This document shows positions 32,056 through 44,015 of a stretch of DNA of 64,000 nt, piece after piece. Numbering within the stretch: position 1 is the first letter of the stretch; every line of letters begins with the position of its first letter. Below the pieces are notes generated by a model. That model was not told the origin of the DNA. It saw only the letters and a list, made by a program, of their open reading frames with translations, and ran no database searches. A program made the position numbers and the translations under genes. The stretch lies in NCBI GenBank assembly GCA_022559845.1, contig CM040125.1, forward strand, positions 202,718,102 to 202,782,101, in the 5' to 3' direction. Origin of the DNA: Amorphophallus konjac. Taxonomy: Eukaryota; Streptophyta; Magnoliopsida; Alismatales; Araceae.

Positions 32056-35000
32056 TCCCCCGTTGGACCCTATTCTTTAAACGGGCCTTCTTATCCCGCC
32101 CGTGCTACTGCTAGCCCAATCAATCCTCATTCCCATATACATGATTCTTCCAGGCCCATGCATTTCTCCATTCCTGGAATGTGCTTTCCTTCTTCTCAGG
32201 TCGGATCTCCTTATCCGGCCCATCAACATTATCCTGGTCTAAATTCATCATCTCTTGCTCAGGCTGGCTCATATCCTTCTCGGACTCTTCCTATCGAGGA
32301 GATGTTCGCTCGGGCCCAACGCCAGCTTGATGAATTGCAACGACGAATCAATCCCCAGACTTCTTTGGACATCCCATTTGCATTCCAAGGTCTTCAACTC
32401 CCACCACGTTCATAGATTCCAGCTTATCGTCGCTATGGTGGAGTCGGTGACCCCTACGTGCATTTGAAGGAGTTCTTATATGAGTCGGCCCAGTTCCAGC
32501 ATGATCAACGCTTGATGGCCTATTTATTTGGCCTATCTTTAGAGGGCTCGGCCAAGGATTGGTTCTTCACATTGCCGCAAGAGTAAATGATGAATTTTCA
32601 AGCCGTTCAAGCAAGATTTATTCAGTAGTACCAGGACCAGGTTGGGCCCAGATATTCTATGGTTGATCTGGCCCAAGAAAAGATGACGCCCGGTGAGGAA
32701 TTCTCCATGTTCGCCGACCGCTAGCGTCACCTAGTTGCGCAAGTCCTGGGGCATATTCCGGAGGGTGAGCAGATCAAGATGGTTATTTCTAATGCAATGC
32801 CCGAGCTCAGATGTATCTTAGCCCGGAATGATATTACATCATGGCAACAGCTTTACAGTCGAGCCCGCTTCATTAGCCAACAACTCCTAGTTTTCTTTGA
32901 CCACTAGTCCCATCCACTTTCGCCTTCCACATACCCCTTCTCTTCCCCATCGGCCATGGGCCAACCCTCCACTACATATCCCTCCACGAGTCGGCCTTCC
33001 GCTTCCCCACACCCCTATACCTCCATGTGCTCCACCGCATACCAACCCTCCACGAGTCAGCCCTTCGCTATTTTATCTCCCCACACCCCTCCACTTCCGG
33101 TCAAGGAAACACTACACCCAGAGTGGGTAGATGCCGTCCATTACATTCCCACGCCTTCCACGCCTTCACTTCATTTTATCCCTCCGCCTTCACCTACGCA
33201 ACCTTCGCTACCATCTCCATTACCTTTTCATACCCCTCGGCATCCACTTTGCCCGAAGTGGGCTTCTCACTCTTCGTTGCCGGAATCTCTTACAGATGTT
33301 TTCAGGGCTTTGATGGCCACCCATGCGTTGCAGCTCCCTCTGCTTATGCCTTGCCGATCCACGATCGGGAATTTGCTCCAGTTCTGTGAATTCCATCGTC
33401 AACAGGGGCATTTGATTGAGGACTGCCCCGAGTTCCGAGAACTTGTTCACAACTTGGAAGACAAGAAGATGATTGATTGGGCTGTCATATGCCAAGTTAT
33501 TTCAGATCTCAGCAGCAAGCAGCAACAGCAGCAAGCCGTGCCGCCAAGGCAACCGTCTCCACGTCAAGACCAGGGGCACCCTGGTGTTTCTTCAGTTGAT
33601 AAGGTACCACCTCCATTACCCACTTCTTTCTCTATCCCATCTCCTCCACTACCTTTGCCTACTTCAGCCTCCGCTTGGGCAACTTCTCCTTCACCCTCCG
33701 TTTCCACCACCACTCCTGTCCCCAACGCCTCTCGACGTGTTGTAAAGATACGCCAAAGAGCGCCACCACCCGCCACTTCCTTCACTACGCCACTACCTTC
33801 CTCTCCTCCTTCTTCCCCATCCTTACCTTCACCTCTTTCCTCTTCACCTTCACCATCTCCATCAACCACGTCACCCCCTTTGCCACCACCTTCTCCACCC
33901 CCATCTTCGCCGTCTCCATTGGCCACATCTCCATCATCACCTTCTCCATTATCCCCATTACCCTCACCACCGTCTTCATCACCTCCCCTCGTAATAATCC
34001 ATGTTCCGTCACCTTCACAACCATCCCCGCGACCGATGCCACTTCTTTCACCATCATCCTCTACGCCTGAGCAGGCCGACCCTAAACCCATACCTCCACT
34101 TTTGCCTTTACCTCCACTCATGCCCGTCATCATCAATATTTCTCCATCACTTGCGCTAACGCCACCCGCACCCTTCAAACCTCCTCCTTCTAACCTCTCC
34201 CTACCACTTCCCACTTCGCAGAGTAGGTACGCGTTACCTTTGATGCCCCTCGGGTCTAGTCCCCAGGGAGATAAAGAGCCAAGCCAGGTTTCAATCGTGC
34301 ATTTCGAGATCGAGGATGTTATTTCCCGCATGCCGATCCGAGTCCTAGCCCTTGGCTATTTTGGGGACAAGGAGCCTGCATTTGCTATGAAGGCGGTTGC
34401 TGAGAAGAGTTACTTGGCACTGGTTCCAGTTCCTTCTAAAGCAAGGCCGGTGGCAGTCTCTTTGCTCGCAGGAGAATCCATGATTGATGTTGTTATCACC
34501 CCTCGCTTGATTACTATTCAGTTCACTAGCCCAGAAGAGTTTTTCGCCCGGATGGTGCTAACCCACACGGCCGCCGAAGGTTTAATGAATTCAGCATTCA
34601 AGTGGCAATTGGCTATGTCTTCTACATTTTCCAAGGACATTATGCATGTCTTATGTAATCTTCTTCGGTTTATTGGTTAATCGGCCACGTCAACGCCGTG
34701 CATCACCCTCCCTCAGTTCCATCCTGCGCTTCTAGCAAGGGAGTTGTGCTTCATGCCCGATTACCGAGTGGAGTTGCCAAATCTTATGCTTCTAGTGCTG
34801 AATGACAAAACTCTATTGCTTCCTGATGCTCATCCCAAGGAGTTAATTGTTCCGGAATGTCCTTTTGAGGTTAGCACCGCACAGCTAGGGGTAGCCGCCC
34901 CGATGAAGTTGCATGTTCACAGCCGGGCCAGGTCGTCTGCCAGGTGGGCCCGTTATTTGAGAAGGTATTGCAAGATAAGAAGCCCAAAGGTTCAAGTCCA

Positions 35001-35556
35001 CGCCAGGCGGCGTTGTTTTGAGAAGATTTCTGCTAAGAAGAGGCGACGGCATAAGTTCAAGGGCCGTCAGTTGTGCACTTGGGGGTCCACTTCCTCCTCT
35101 CCTTCTTCCGTCCATTCGTCTTTTCTTTTGCTCGGTTCTTATCCTTGGGTGGTGTACCTTCCACCACCTGACCATATTTCCACCATCTTCTCATATTCTC
35201 ACCATTCTAGGCATCGGCCTATGTCCCCCTCTTCCCCTGATCTAGGGGCATCTTCTAGTTTTTCTCCCCGGGTACGCCTGGATTTCACTTCTCGTCTCTT
35301 TCCCCCGACCTTGTCGGGTGGTTTTTCTGATCCTTCCCCGACTTTGTCGGGTCGTTTCCATTTCTTTTCCCCGACCTTGTCGGGTGTTCATGCATTTCTT
35401 TCCCCGACCCTGTCGGGTGATTCTAATTCCTTTTCTCCGACCACGTCGGATGATCACTCCTCTTCCCTCTTATTGTTGCCAAAATCTTCTTATGGTTCAT
35501 CTATTCTTTCTGTCTCACCCTTTCGGGGTCATTACCCTTTTTCGTGCTGTTTTTGA
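32056..35556 (+). pseudogene. TE-5 gag-like polyprotein with Pro/Ser-rich linker and unknown basic C-terminus
   Basis: A single frame runs through 3.5 kb with stops at 32413, 32584, 32626, 32722, 32905 and 34678. The first five lie where Gln (CAG/CAA) is plausible. Features in order: FARAQRQLDELQRRI coiled segment; capsid-like core (DPYVHLKEFLYESAQ, GSAKDWFFTLP, EEFSMFADR); a C-x2-H-x3-GH-x4-C knuckle (CEFHRQQGHLIEDC, ~33385); a ~230-residue Pro/Ser/Thr linker (33590-34250); an unrecognised segment (VISRMPIRVLALGYFGDKEP); and an Arg/Lys-rich stretch (~34920-35080). The end holds five PTLSG-like repeats. I recognise no pol domain. Confidence 0.65.
35304..35450 (+). repeat. Five 33-bp tandem repeats, each with a 6-bp-stem palindrome
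   Basis: Palindromes start at 35304, 35337, 35370, 35403 and 35436, exactly 33 bp (11 codons) apart. Four are CCCGAC-NNN-GTCGGG. The fifth is TCCGAC-CAC-GTCGGA, with both outer bases changed so that pairing is kept. In frame they encode PTLSG or PTTSD repeats. Confidence 0.9.
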
Positions 35557-38488
35557 GGCTTTAGCCCGCCTTGATCTCTGTTAATCCATGTTTATTCTGT
35601 ATTTGGTTTCTTATTATCAGGGCCTCAGTGCCTTAACGAGGGAGTTCTAGCGCTTGTTTCTCTTCCTTTTTATCCCTTCTTCGTCCAGTATGATGTCTGC
35701 CACTCCTCTGTGTCGAGGAATCCAATCCTTTGCTCTCCTTTCATCCTTTATCCTGGCAAGCAAGGAATGCAAAGCTACTCGCGCTCCTCAAAGCTCGATG
35801 ATCGAAATCGCTTCGGGATGCTGGTTTCCACGCCATGGATCTGCAAAGGTATCTTTATTTTATGCAAGAACGTGCTTTCATTTCCATTATTTCTATTGTT
35901 TCGGCCATGATTCCTTAACATGATTGAGTGGATTTAGGAGTCTTTGTTTAATTAGATCTTAACTTTGTGTCAAATAAAAATGTTAGCTTCTGCAGCATCC
36001 TTAGGCCGGTGATAGCTCCGCGCTGGGAGTCTAGTTCTTTTCTCGATTGTTGAGGGTGACCTATGAGTATGGATTTTTCACACACTACACGGCAAGCCAT
36101 AGCCGATTCCTCTAAGGCACACCGTTGCTGCTTTGGCCATACTTTGGGTATGCACAAAGGTCTTTTCTTTTCTCTGCTTGGCCAAGTGCAGGGGCAAGAG
36201 ATGGATGGATGAGATGACCAACCTAGGCGCTCCCTAATACGAGAGAGGTCTCAAATAGGTGCAGTCTTGACCCTCAAAAGTGAGCTTTTATGCTATATCT
36301 GGCCAAGAAGGGCTACCAAAATGAGAAAATGAATCAATGCAAAATTATGATTGGAAGGCATGGCAAGAGTGGCAGTACAGTTCCCCGCGGGACGTCATGA
36401 GCCCGGTCGCATGCGTGCCTGATAAATATGGGTCTCAAAATTAAAGACACAAAGCCCTGGCGCAACAGACTATCTCTCTGAGGCGTAGTGCCCTAGAAGG
36501 AATTCGAGCCTTGATATCTCCCATCCTGCACGAAGCTTGTCTCTAATTTTTCTTCTGCTTCTCTCTCTTAGGCTAGGTTGTATCCCGGGTATGGCCTTAG
36601 TAGGGACACCGTTCTTTAGAAGCAGTTGGTTGTTGTAAGTCACCCTCACAAGCACGCCCTGCTTAAGGGAAGCCTTTAATGAAAGGGGTAGAAACGACGA
36701 TCCTTGGCTAGTAGTTTGAGCCCGTCTTTAGGTGCTGCGGATTGCAATGTAAAAAATCAAAATTTCTATAAAAAAAATCAAATATTGTCAAAAATCCAAA
36801 AAAATTAAATACTTCAAAATAAAAAAAAATCAAATATTTCAAAAAACTAAAAAATCAAATACTTCAAAAAATCCAGAAAAATGAAATACTATTGAAAATC
36901 TAAAAAAATCTAAAAAAGATCACAAAAATCCAAAAAAAATGTGTCTTTTTCATGCATTTGCATTTGTTTTAAGGACAGATACGTAATCCGTTTGCTAAGT
37001 GTGCAGGTTGCAAGTACTCAGGCATTCCTTGCTATATCTTTTTGCTCTGCCTCCTGTTCACATCTTCTGTTCTTTCCTTCTTCGATCCACTCTCTCGATC
37101 TGTTCTGAAGCTCATGTCCTTCTCAGCTTTTGTTTGCAATGATAATATCTTTATGAGAGGGCCTTGCCTCATGATTATGAACCTGGCGGTTCTGCTTCAT
37201 TTTGATCTTGGGTTTTGATTGAAGTGCGTGTTTGTTCATGTGTTGTCCCGCCGTGTCCTTGTCTCGTGTCTATGTCCCACCGTGTTGTCCCACGCTTGTT
37301 ATTTTGTTCCTCACCACATAGTTGTCTTGCATATGTTGATATTTGTCTCTCTATGTTCCAGGTGTTGCCCCAACCGTGTGATCCGTCATGTTCTTATTCC
37401 AACCATGTGTTGTCTCGCCGATTGTTGTCTCGTCACACCATGTTCATGCATACGTATTGTCTGTTTATGCCTTTGCCTAGGTGCTTGTTCATCTTGTTGG
37501 GTTGTTTCCATTCATCATGTTATGTCATGTTGTTTGTCATTATGTTAACCGCTATGTTTATCTTGCTTATCTTATTCATAAAAATCCTTAAAAATCTGAA
37601 AAAGAAAATCCAAACTTTCACTTGCCGTTTCGCCTGCATAGGTAAGTCAGGTATGGCCTTCTATCCCTTCTCATTGTTGCATTACTATATGGTATCTATA
37701 TTATTATATTATCTCGAGAACTAGTTGGTTATTTACGTGTTCCAGGATCTGATGTTCCCCTTTAACAAAAATGATGATGATCTAGGTTCACGTGTTTAAC
37801 CTTTGGATATGCCGTTAGGTTGGGATATCATGGGGAGGATAGTTCTATCCTACACGCTGTGGTTGCGGATGGTATCTTGACTCTGATTTTCTCAGCTTAG
37901 TAATATTATTCTCAAGTATTTTGTATTTTAATCTTTCTTTACATTTGTTTTAACGATTTCTTTTATTTTAGCCCAACATGCATCATACGCATCTTTTTGA
38001 GCTTTCATGTCCCATGGTTTGTCTAAAGAATGTCCCGTCAATGATGGTTAGCTGTGCGTTCAGTGTTTGAGTAAGAGGAACTAATTCCACTCTAAGTTGG
38101 AAGGTTCTCTTTGGTCAATTCGCTTGGTTTGGTTGATTAAGAGGTCCCCGTCTGGAGCTTTAGCCTGTTTCTTTACTTTTGCTGCCTACTTTTGGCCTCC
38201 TCATTGGACCGTGAGATTGTGTCCCCCATGAGGTTGGTCTTGTCGATTTGTTTCATCTAGTTTAATTCCTCCAGACTGGTGTCATTTTTTTGTTTTATCA
38301 TTCCTTGCGTTTGGTTCAGAGTTTTCCGGAAGATTCATATCGCTTGTTGGTAAAAACGGGTGTCGTTTTACCTTAACGCCCGCTTTTCTGGTCCACTCCA
38401 CTGCATTTCTGCTCCATCTCCATGTTCCATGTCACTTTCGCTTCACCTCCGCTCGCTCCCCTACAAAGAGGACGTGGTCAGAGAAAAG
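35557..38488. other. Noncoding 3' portion of TE-5
   Basis: No credible gene on either strand. 36740-36945 is an AT-rich imperfect tandem of AAAATC(C)AAAAAAAT / TCAAATACTTCA units. 37215-37700 is T/G/C-rich with open but non-coding-like plus-strand frames. No LTR start, polypurine tract or integrase is visible. Confidence 0.5.
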
Positions 38489-38521
38489 GAATAATAATAA
38501 ATAAATAAATAGACAAATAAC
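38489..38521. repeat. 33-bp direct repeat, right copy
   Basis: Identical over 33 bases to 28941-28973. It is followed by GGTCAACA, then A-rich simple-repeat DNA (38522-38662) with (GCAT)n at about 38610. No gene is seen there. Confidence 0.85.
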
Positions 38522-39348
38522 GGTCAACAAAATAACAATAAAAGAGAGAGAGATAAAATTATAATAATGATAATGAATGAATGAACGACAATATATATGA
38601 TCAAAAAAATGCATGCATGCATTTAAATAAAATTAATTAACCAAACAACAAAATAATAATAATGTCCGCTTCGGAGCCTCGATTCCCCAGAAGGGAATAT
38701 AAATGACGTCCCGGTACGTCAGGTTTGGACATCGGGGACTACCCCAATATGGCCATGACCTGACATTACCCCGGGCCAATAGCTCGCTAAATCTGACCCG
38801 TTTCCACTGGGATCTAATCCCACTTTCCTACCAAATATCAAATTTGTTGTGCACTCGGCAAACATTTGCACGGATTCTATCTCTGTCTTCATCGTGCTCT
38901 CAATTCGGACTTATGTCCAGACATGGAATGGTCAATAAGCGACCAACATGATTCGAATGTTCACACCCTAATGTGGGGCTATTTAACGTGATTCAAGTTT
39001 TTTATTATCTCATTTCATTAATGCTAATTTTAGGCCGTACGACCCCTTTTTCTGGGGATTAATCAAAAATTTTCTCCCATTCGGGGAGATGTAATTAACA
39101 TCGTGGCCTTTACGGCACAGTAGGTTTTAGTCCTAACATGACACTTAATATTGTCTGGTTAGTCAGATGGCGCGCACTAGTGGCTCCGGACAATCTTGGT
39201 TCAGTGCCCGAATAAATTGTCACTTTGTGACTGGTACGCCCACGCACTAAATAAAATAAATAAATAAATAGACACGGGAGAAAATCCTAAAAGTGCATCC
39301 ATAGGGATCTATTCACCCCCTCTAGATCCACTCATACCACTCATCAAT

Positions 39349-39360
39349 TGGTATCAGCGC
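39349..39360 (+). other. TE-6 primer-binding site
   Basis: TGGTATCAGCGC differs at one base from the initiator tRNA-Met site TGGTATCAGAGC and lies two or three bases after the LTR end. It proves a plus-strand Copia orientation. Confidence 0.8.
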
Positions 39361-39373
39361 GGGTTCCCTAGAA

Positions 39374-39712
39374 ATGTGGTCCAATGACTAGGGGAGATCT
39401 GACGGGAACGTCCCTCGTAGCTTTGTAGCTGATGGTTACTCCATCAATCGACCCCCATTCTTTGATGGGGCAAATTACACATACTGGAAAAATCAGATGG
39501 AGGTTTTTCTTCGTGCCAAAGATCACCAGATCTGGCAGGCAGTGAGTCGAGGTCCCATTGAACTGCCTGAAGAAGAAGATACTTGGACCGCTGACCAAAT
39601 CAAGAAGTCTACGATCAACTGGAGCATGATGAAAATAATGCAATGCACTATCCATCCCACTGAATACTCTAGAGTATCCACTTGCGCTAATCTATGAAGG
39701 AACTTCCGAGGT
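39374..39712 (+). pseudogene. TE-6 Copia gag N-terminus
   Basis: The frame reads SINRPPFFDGANYTYWKNQM, then EVFLRAKDHQIWQAVSRGP and TADQIKKSTINWSMM. This is the N-terminal gag region of plant Copia elements (DUF4219/UBN2 type). A stop (TGA) occurs after CANL at 39695-39697, and TE-7 is inserted a few codons later. The start codon is not certain. Confidence 0.8.
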
Positions 39713-39717
39713 AAGGG

Positions 39718-42700
39718 TGTCACGCCCCGAGATATGCAGCAGAATTAAGTCAAGAACATGAACAGTTGGCAAGATAAGCCTCAAGCTAGCAAGATAATCA
39801 GAGCACAACATTCACACATAAAAGAGTGAACATAATTATATACTCAAAACTCAACTTTATTGAATAATAATCAAAAGTTATAATGACACTTGACTCTCTT
39901 TGACATAGTAAATCACTAGACTCAATAAAAAAAAATTACATAGATGCAACTCTTGACTAACATAAATGGACTCATGACACTAAGTCTTCTCTCGAACTTT
40001 ACTCGCTCTTGGACTCGTCACTTGAGTAGTCTGAATCTGACTCGCTAGAATTTCCTAAAAAGATGGGAAAAGTAGGGGATGAGCGCACTCGCCCAGTAGG
40101 TATCTTCGTATCAACACGATAGCAATGTCAAAGTAATTAACATTTTAGCTCTAGAAGATAAGATAAAGGCATGCGATAAAACCAAAGTAACCATAAGTAA
40201 CAAGATAAGTATCGAGACATGATGTTTCAAGTAAATAAGAGAGCATGATCAAGTAAGAATATAATATGGCCTTTCAATAACGAGAATGTACTATCATGTA
40301 ACGAGAATGTACTTTTCATAACCATAAAAGGCTATGTATTAGAAAGTCATGTAACAAGCATATATTAATCAAGCATGAGACCTCGTGGATTTCACCCGTT
40401 TATAAAAAAAAGTACCCCCAGCGCAATGCGATGCCAGTAAGCATCATATCCCATGATTTATAGTATGTTTTCGGTCATCTACCGAGGGGGCTAGCGTGGA
40501 GCCCTTGGACACCGTCCATGCCCGCCCTTGCATCTTCAAGTTATAAATCAAGCTACTTTCACGAGAAATATAAATTTAGGCCAATAATATCAAGTTCAAC
40601 AATAGTTTCACGGTAATAAAACCAAGGTAAGAATGTACCAAAAATGAACATGAGAGTTCAAGGATGAACTAATTGGACATTATGCTCTGGAGGAATTCCA
40701 ACAGTATAATGATACATTTCCATAATTTCATAGTTCATAAGTGACTTATTAAATAAGGTTTCGGGTTCTAGACAATCAAGAGACCATATGAGAATAGAGT
40801 AGAATCAGCCCTTGGATCAGACCTCGGGTTAAGCACAAGATAGTAGAACGCGACTCATGAAGGACCGCTTTCTTGAGGAAATGGTAGAGACAAGACCGCT
40901 ATCAGGAATGGAGTCGACGCAGAAAAAGGAACAGGTTGATGCAAGGATCAACTGGCAAAATGCGGTCGTGCCAGGACCGCTATCAAGAAGTAGCGATCAC
41001 CTGATGGCCGCGTTTAATCCAGTCCACAGAAAATGCAGAGTTCACAATGTGCTTTCTAGACTTTAGGGTTTTTAGGGTACATCAAGCTCGACGTCCTTGT
41101 TGGAATCCCAGGCTCGCGGAGTCTTACGGAGGCCTTTAAACAAGATTACCTAGTCCAGCAGAAGGAATATTCGATGGAGAGGCTCTCAAGTTCAAGGGAT
41201 GTTCCTATCAAGTGCATGTGATCTAATACCGTCGTACTGGAGTATGGGCAATATGTGAAGTAGCAAAATAGAAAAGAGATGAGAAAGGGATGCGTCAAAG
41301 CATAAATCAACGTGAACTTAAGTTATGGAAATTTCCTTTAAGTATAGAACTATAGAGTTTTGGCATGAAAATAACATACATGAAAATAAGTTCCTTGTAG
41401 CATGAAGGGCATAAAACCTAACATGATTGAAACATGATATGCCAGAAATCATGAATATAGCAATATAACTAGAAATAGGGCATAGTTACTTATTCTTAGT
41501 ATGTACTCATGAGGGGTTGATCTGGTTTCTGTTTAGAGTCAACAGAAATAGAACGCGGTTGGTCAAAGACCGCTACTTATAGGTAGCGGTCTCTGCAAGA
41601 CCGCCTTCTGTCTGCAACAGACAGAGATAAATTCATGTTTATAGAGCCTATTCTAGGGCAATTAATGCATGAAAATTATGAAGAATAGAACGACAAGATA
41701 ATATAATATGTTTAGAACGAAGCACATGCATGGGAAAGACATGAATTAAAGCAAAATTCTTATCTTTTGAACAAGGTGGCAGGAAATAACTTGCAGTGAA
41801 AACCTATATGCGCAGTCATGCAAAAACATCAAATACGCCGTGTACAGTGCATGAAATAGAGCAAGGTTAAGGGGCTTTTATTATTAACATGTTGCTTAAG
41901 CCATATATGAGATAACCTACCCTTGGTATTGCCCCTAGACTTCGAATTTGTCACCGAAAGTACGCTCCCGTTCATGTGCGTCCTGTGTTGAACCAGCAAC
42001 TTCCAGACCTTCTAACTCTTCAACGACTTGTTCTCGTAGCACGAGATTTAGCAGGAAGTTAGAAGATACTATAGGGAACAAATAACGCTAAAGGTCAAAC
42101 CTGAAAAGATGACGCCTTACCTTCAAACTACATGATCCAAACTTAGGGTTCGTGCAGGATGAGTCTGGGGCCTATTTATAAAGAATGGCCTGGGGTTGAG
42201 GGATTAGATCAAATTAGGAGTCCTTATTAGGGTTACGATCGATCCCTAAGAGTCCTATACAAGTTTTCATGTTAGATCACATCGATCCGTAGTGATTTGG
42301 GAGGATTAAAATCTAGATTTCCTAGGGTTTATCAACTTCCGTTTACGGAACTAAGTCGCGGTCTTCTATGGACCGCCTTCTCAAGAACACGGTCCCCCGA
42401 CTGACCGCCTCTTGCCAGGGTGGCGGAAATTTGAATTTAATTCCAACTCTTCCCTAATTATCCCCTCTTTATCTAGTTAAAATAGAAAAATTACCCTATT
42501 TCGTTTCTAGGGTTTGGGCTTGGGCCAAAAGGCTTAGATTTTAGGGTTTAAGGCCCATTTTAAGTGGGCCTATTCACCTATTAATAACTAGGCTCATAAT
42601 AACTCATTAATTAAGCCCATTAGGCTTTTAAACCTATTAAATGCTCAAATTAATCCCTTTTAATTTTAGATAATTCTAGAAAATTTCCAGGGTTGCTACA
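39718..42700 (-). repeat. TE-7 3' LTR with hairpins
   Basis: Ends match TE-2 in type. A TATA box (minus TTTATAAATAGG) is at 42171-42183. Stem-loops have a GCGGTC/GACCGC core: 40962-40980, 41567-41592 (perfect AGACCGCTAC..GTAGCGGTCT), 41586-41604 (GCGGTCT..AGACCGC, overlapping the previous one) and 42358-42376. A further imperfect one (GACCGCTA..TAGCGATC) at 40975-40998 overlaps the first. Confidence 0.85.
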
Positions 42701-42712
42701 CCCTCCCCCACC
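42701..42712 (-). other. TE-7 polypurine tract
   Basis: The minus strand reads GGTGGGGGAGGG next to the 3' LTR, as expected for plus-strand priming. Confidence 0.8.
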
Positions 42713-42776
42713 TAGAAGAATTTGATCCCCAAATTTATTGCATGGAATATATGGAGAGTGTATTTACTTACAATCA

Positions 42777-44015
42777 AATAGCTCTGTAAATTTCTTGCGC
42801 ATAGCTTCCTCCATCTCCCATGTCGCCTCTTGGTCTAGGCGCTTACTCCATCAGACTTTTACCATAGGAATGGTTCTATTCCGAAGCTGACGTACCTCTC
42901 GATCCAGTATTTTGAGTGGTCTTTGCTCATATGTTAAGTCCTTCTGTATTACAAGATCGTCATGATTGATAATATGAAATGGGCCATGAACTTACCTTTT
43001 GAGCATTGACACATGAAACACATAATGTACTACAGATAATTACGGAGACAAAGCTATTCGATAAGCAACCTCGCCAACTCTTTCAAGTATTTCAAAAGGG
43101 CCAATAAATATCGGAGTAAGCTTGCCCTTGATGCCGAACCTTCTAATTCTACGACCTGGGGAAACCTTGGGAAACACATGGTCTCCCACTTGAAATTTCA
43201 GGTCTCTTCTTCTAGTATCGGCATGTCTTTTGCCTTGATTGAGCCATATGGAGTCTCTATTTGATTAGTTCAATCTTCTTAGTTGTATCTATAACAAGAT
43301 CTGTGCCTAGAAGTTATTTTTCTCCAACTTCATTCCAGCAGATTGATGAACAGCAACTCCTCCCATATAGTGCCTCAAATGGTGCCATTTGAATACTAGA
43401 TTGATAGCCATTATTATAGGCAAACTCAACTAGAGGCAAGTGGTCGTGTCAACTCCCACCAAAATCAATTGCACATGCCCTGAGCATGTTTTCAACTACC
43501 TGATTGGTTCCTTCAGTCCGACCATTTATTTGTGGATGAAAAGCAATGCTGAAATTTAACCGGGTCCCTAAGGAATGTTGGAGACCCTTCTAGAATTGTG
43601 ATGTGAAACGAGGGTCTCGATCGGATATAATTGTGACTGGGACTCCATGTAATTTAACAATCTCCTTCATGTATAAGGCTGCTAGAATATCCATAGACCA
43701 TCTGCTTTTAATAGGTAGAAAATGTGCAAATTTTGTCAATCGGTCTATAATCACCCATATACCATCATGTGTATAAGGATGTAACTTACCAACGGGCTTT
43801 AAATGTTCCGCCTTAACTTGTTGACAAGTGAGGCAGCGAGATACAAAGTCTGTCACTTCTCTTTTCATGTTGGGCCACCATAATTTTCTTTTTAAATCTT
43901 GATACCTCTTGGTAGCACCAGGGTGAATATCGTATCTCGTTTTGTGGGCTTCTTCCATAATCAGCTTTTTAGTGTCAGCATGATCTGACACACAAATCCG
44001 ACCTCGGAATAGCAA
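42777..44015 (-). pseudogene. TE-7 integrase, deleted and frame-broken
   Basis: The zinc module is present (HKTRYDIHPGATKRYQDL, CLTCQQVKAEH). The text then jumps from GKLHP to YTHDGIWVIIDRLTK: compared with TE-2, about 23 residues including the GMDFIMGL block with the first catalytic Asp are gone, in frame. The second Asp (IISDRDPRF) is present. A stop follows at 43590, and the C-terminal part (43590-42777) is broken by stops and shifts. Confidence 0.8.

Larger units (their letters stand above)
28974..38488 (+). mobile_element. TE-5: LTR element with gag and no pol
   Basis: A plus-strand LTR-like region starts at 28974 (TGTTGACACC, close to the TE-3 LTR start), with a TATA box at 29840-29848. 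A gag-like frame follows at 32056-35556. No protease, RT, RNase H or integrase is recognisable before 38488, and no second LTR is found. The segment is bounded by a perfect 33-bp direct repeat, too long for a retroviral-type duplication. I read it as a truncated or nonautonomous Tat-like element. Confidence 0.55.
38663..39717 (+). mobile_element. TE-6: Ty1/Copia retrotransposon, 5' end, interrupted by TE-7
   Basis: A probable LTR (38663-39346, TGTCCGC...CATCA) ends with the Copia-type run ATCTATTCACCCCCTCTAG. A primer-binding site and the start of Copia gag follow. The rest is displaced by TE-7 at 39718. The LTR is homologous by eye to the decayed segment at about 8905-9320. The LTR start is provisional. 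Confidence 0.7.

Noticed and set aside
33564..34331. Minus-strand 255-codon Gly/Asp/Glu-rich frame
   Set aside because: It is the complement of the Pro/Ser/Thr-rich linker of the TE-5 gag frame; composition alone keeps it open.
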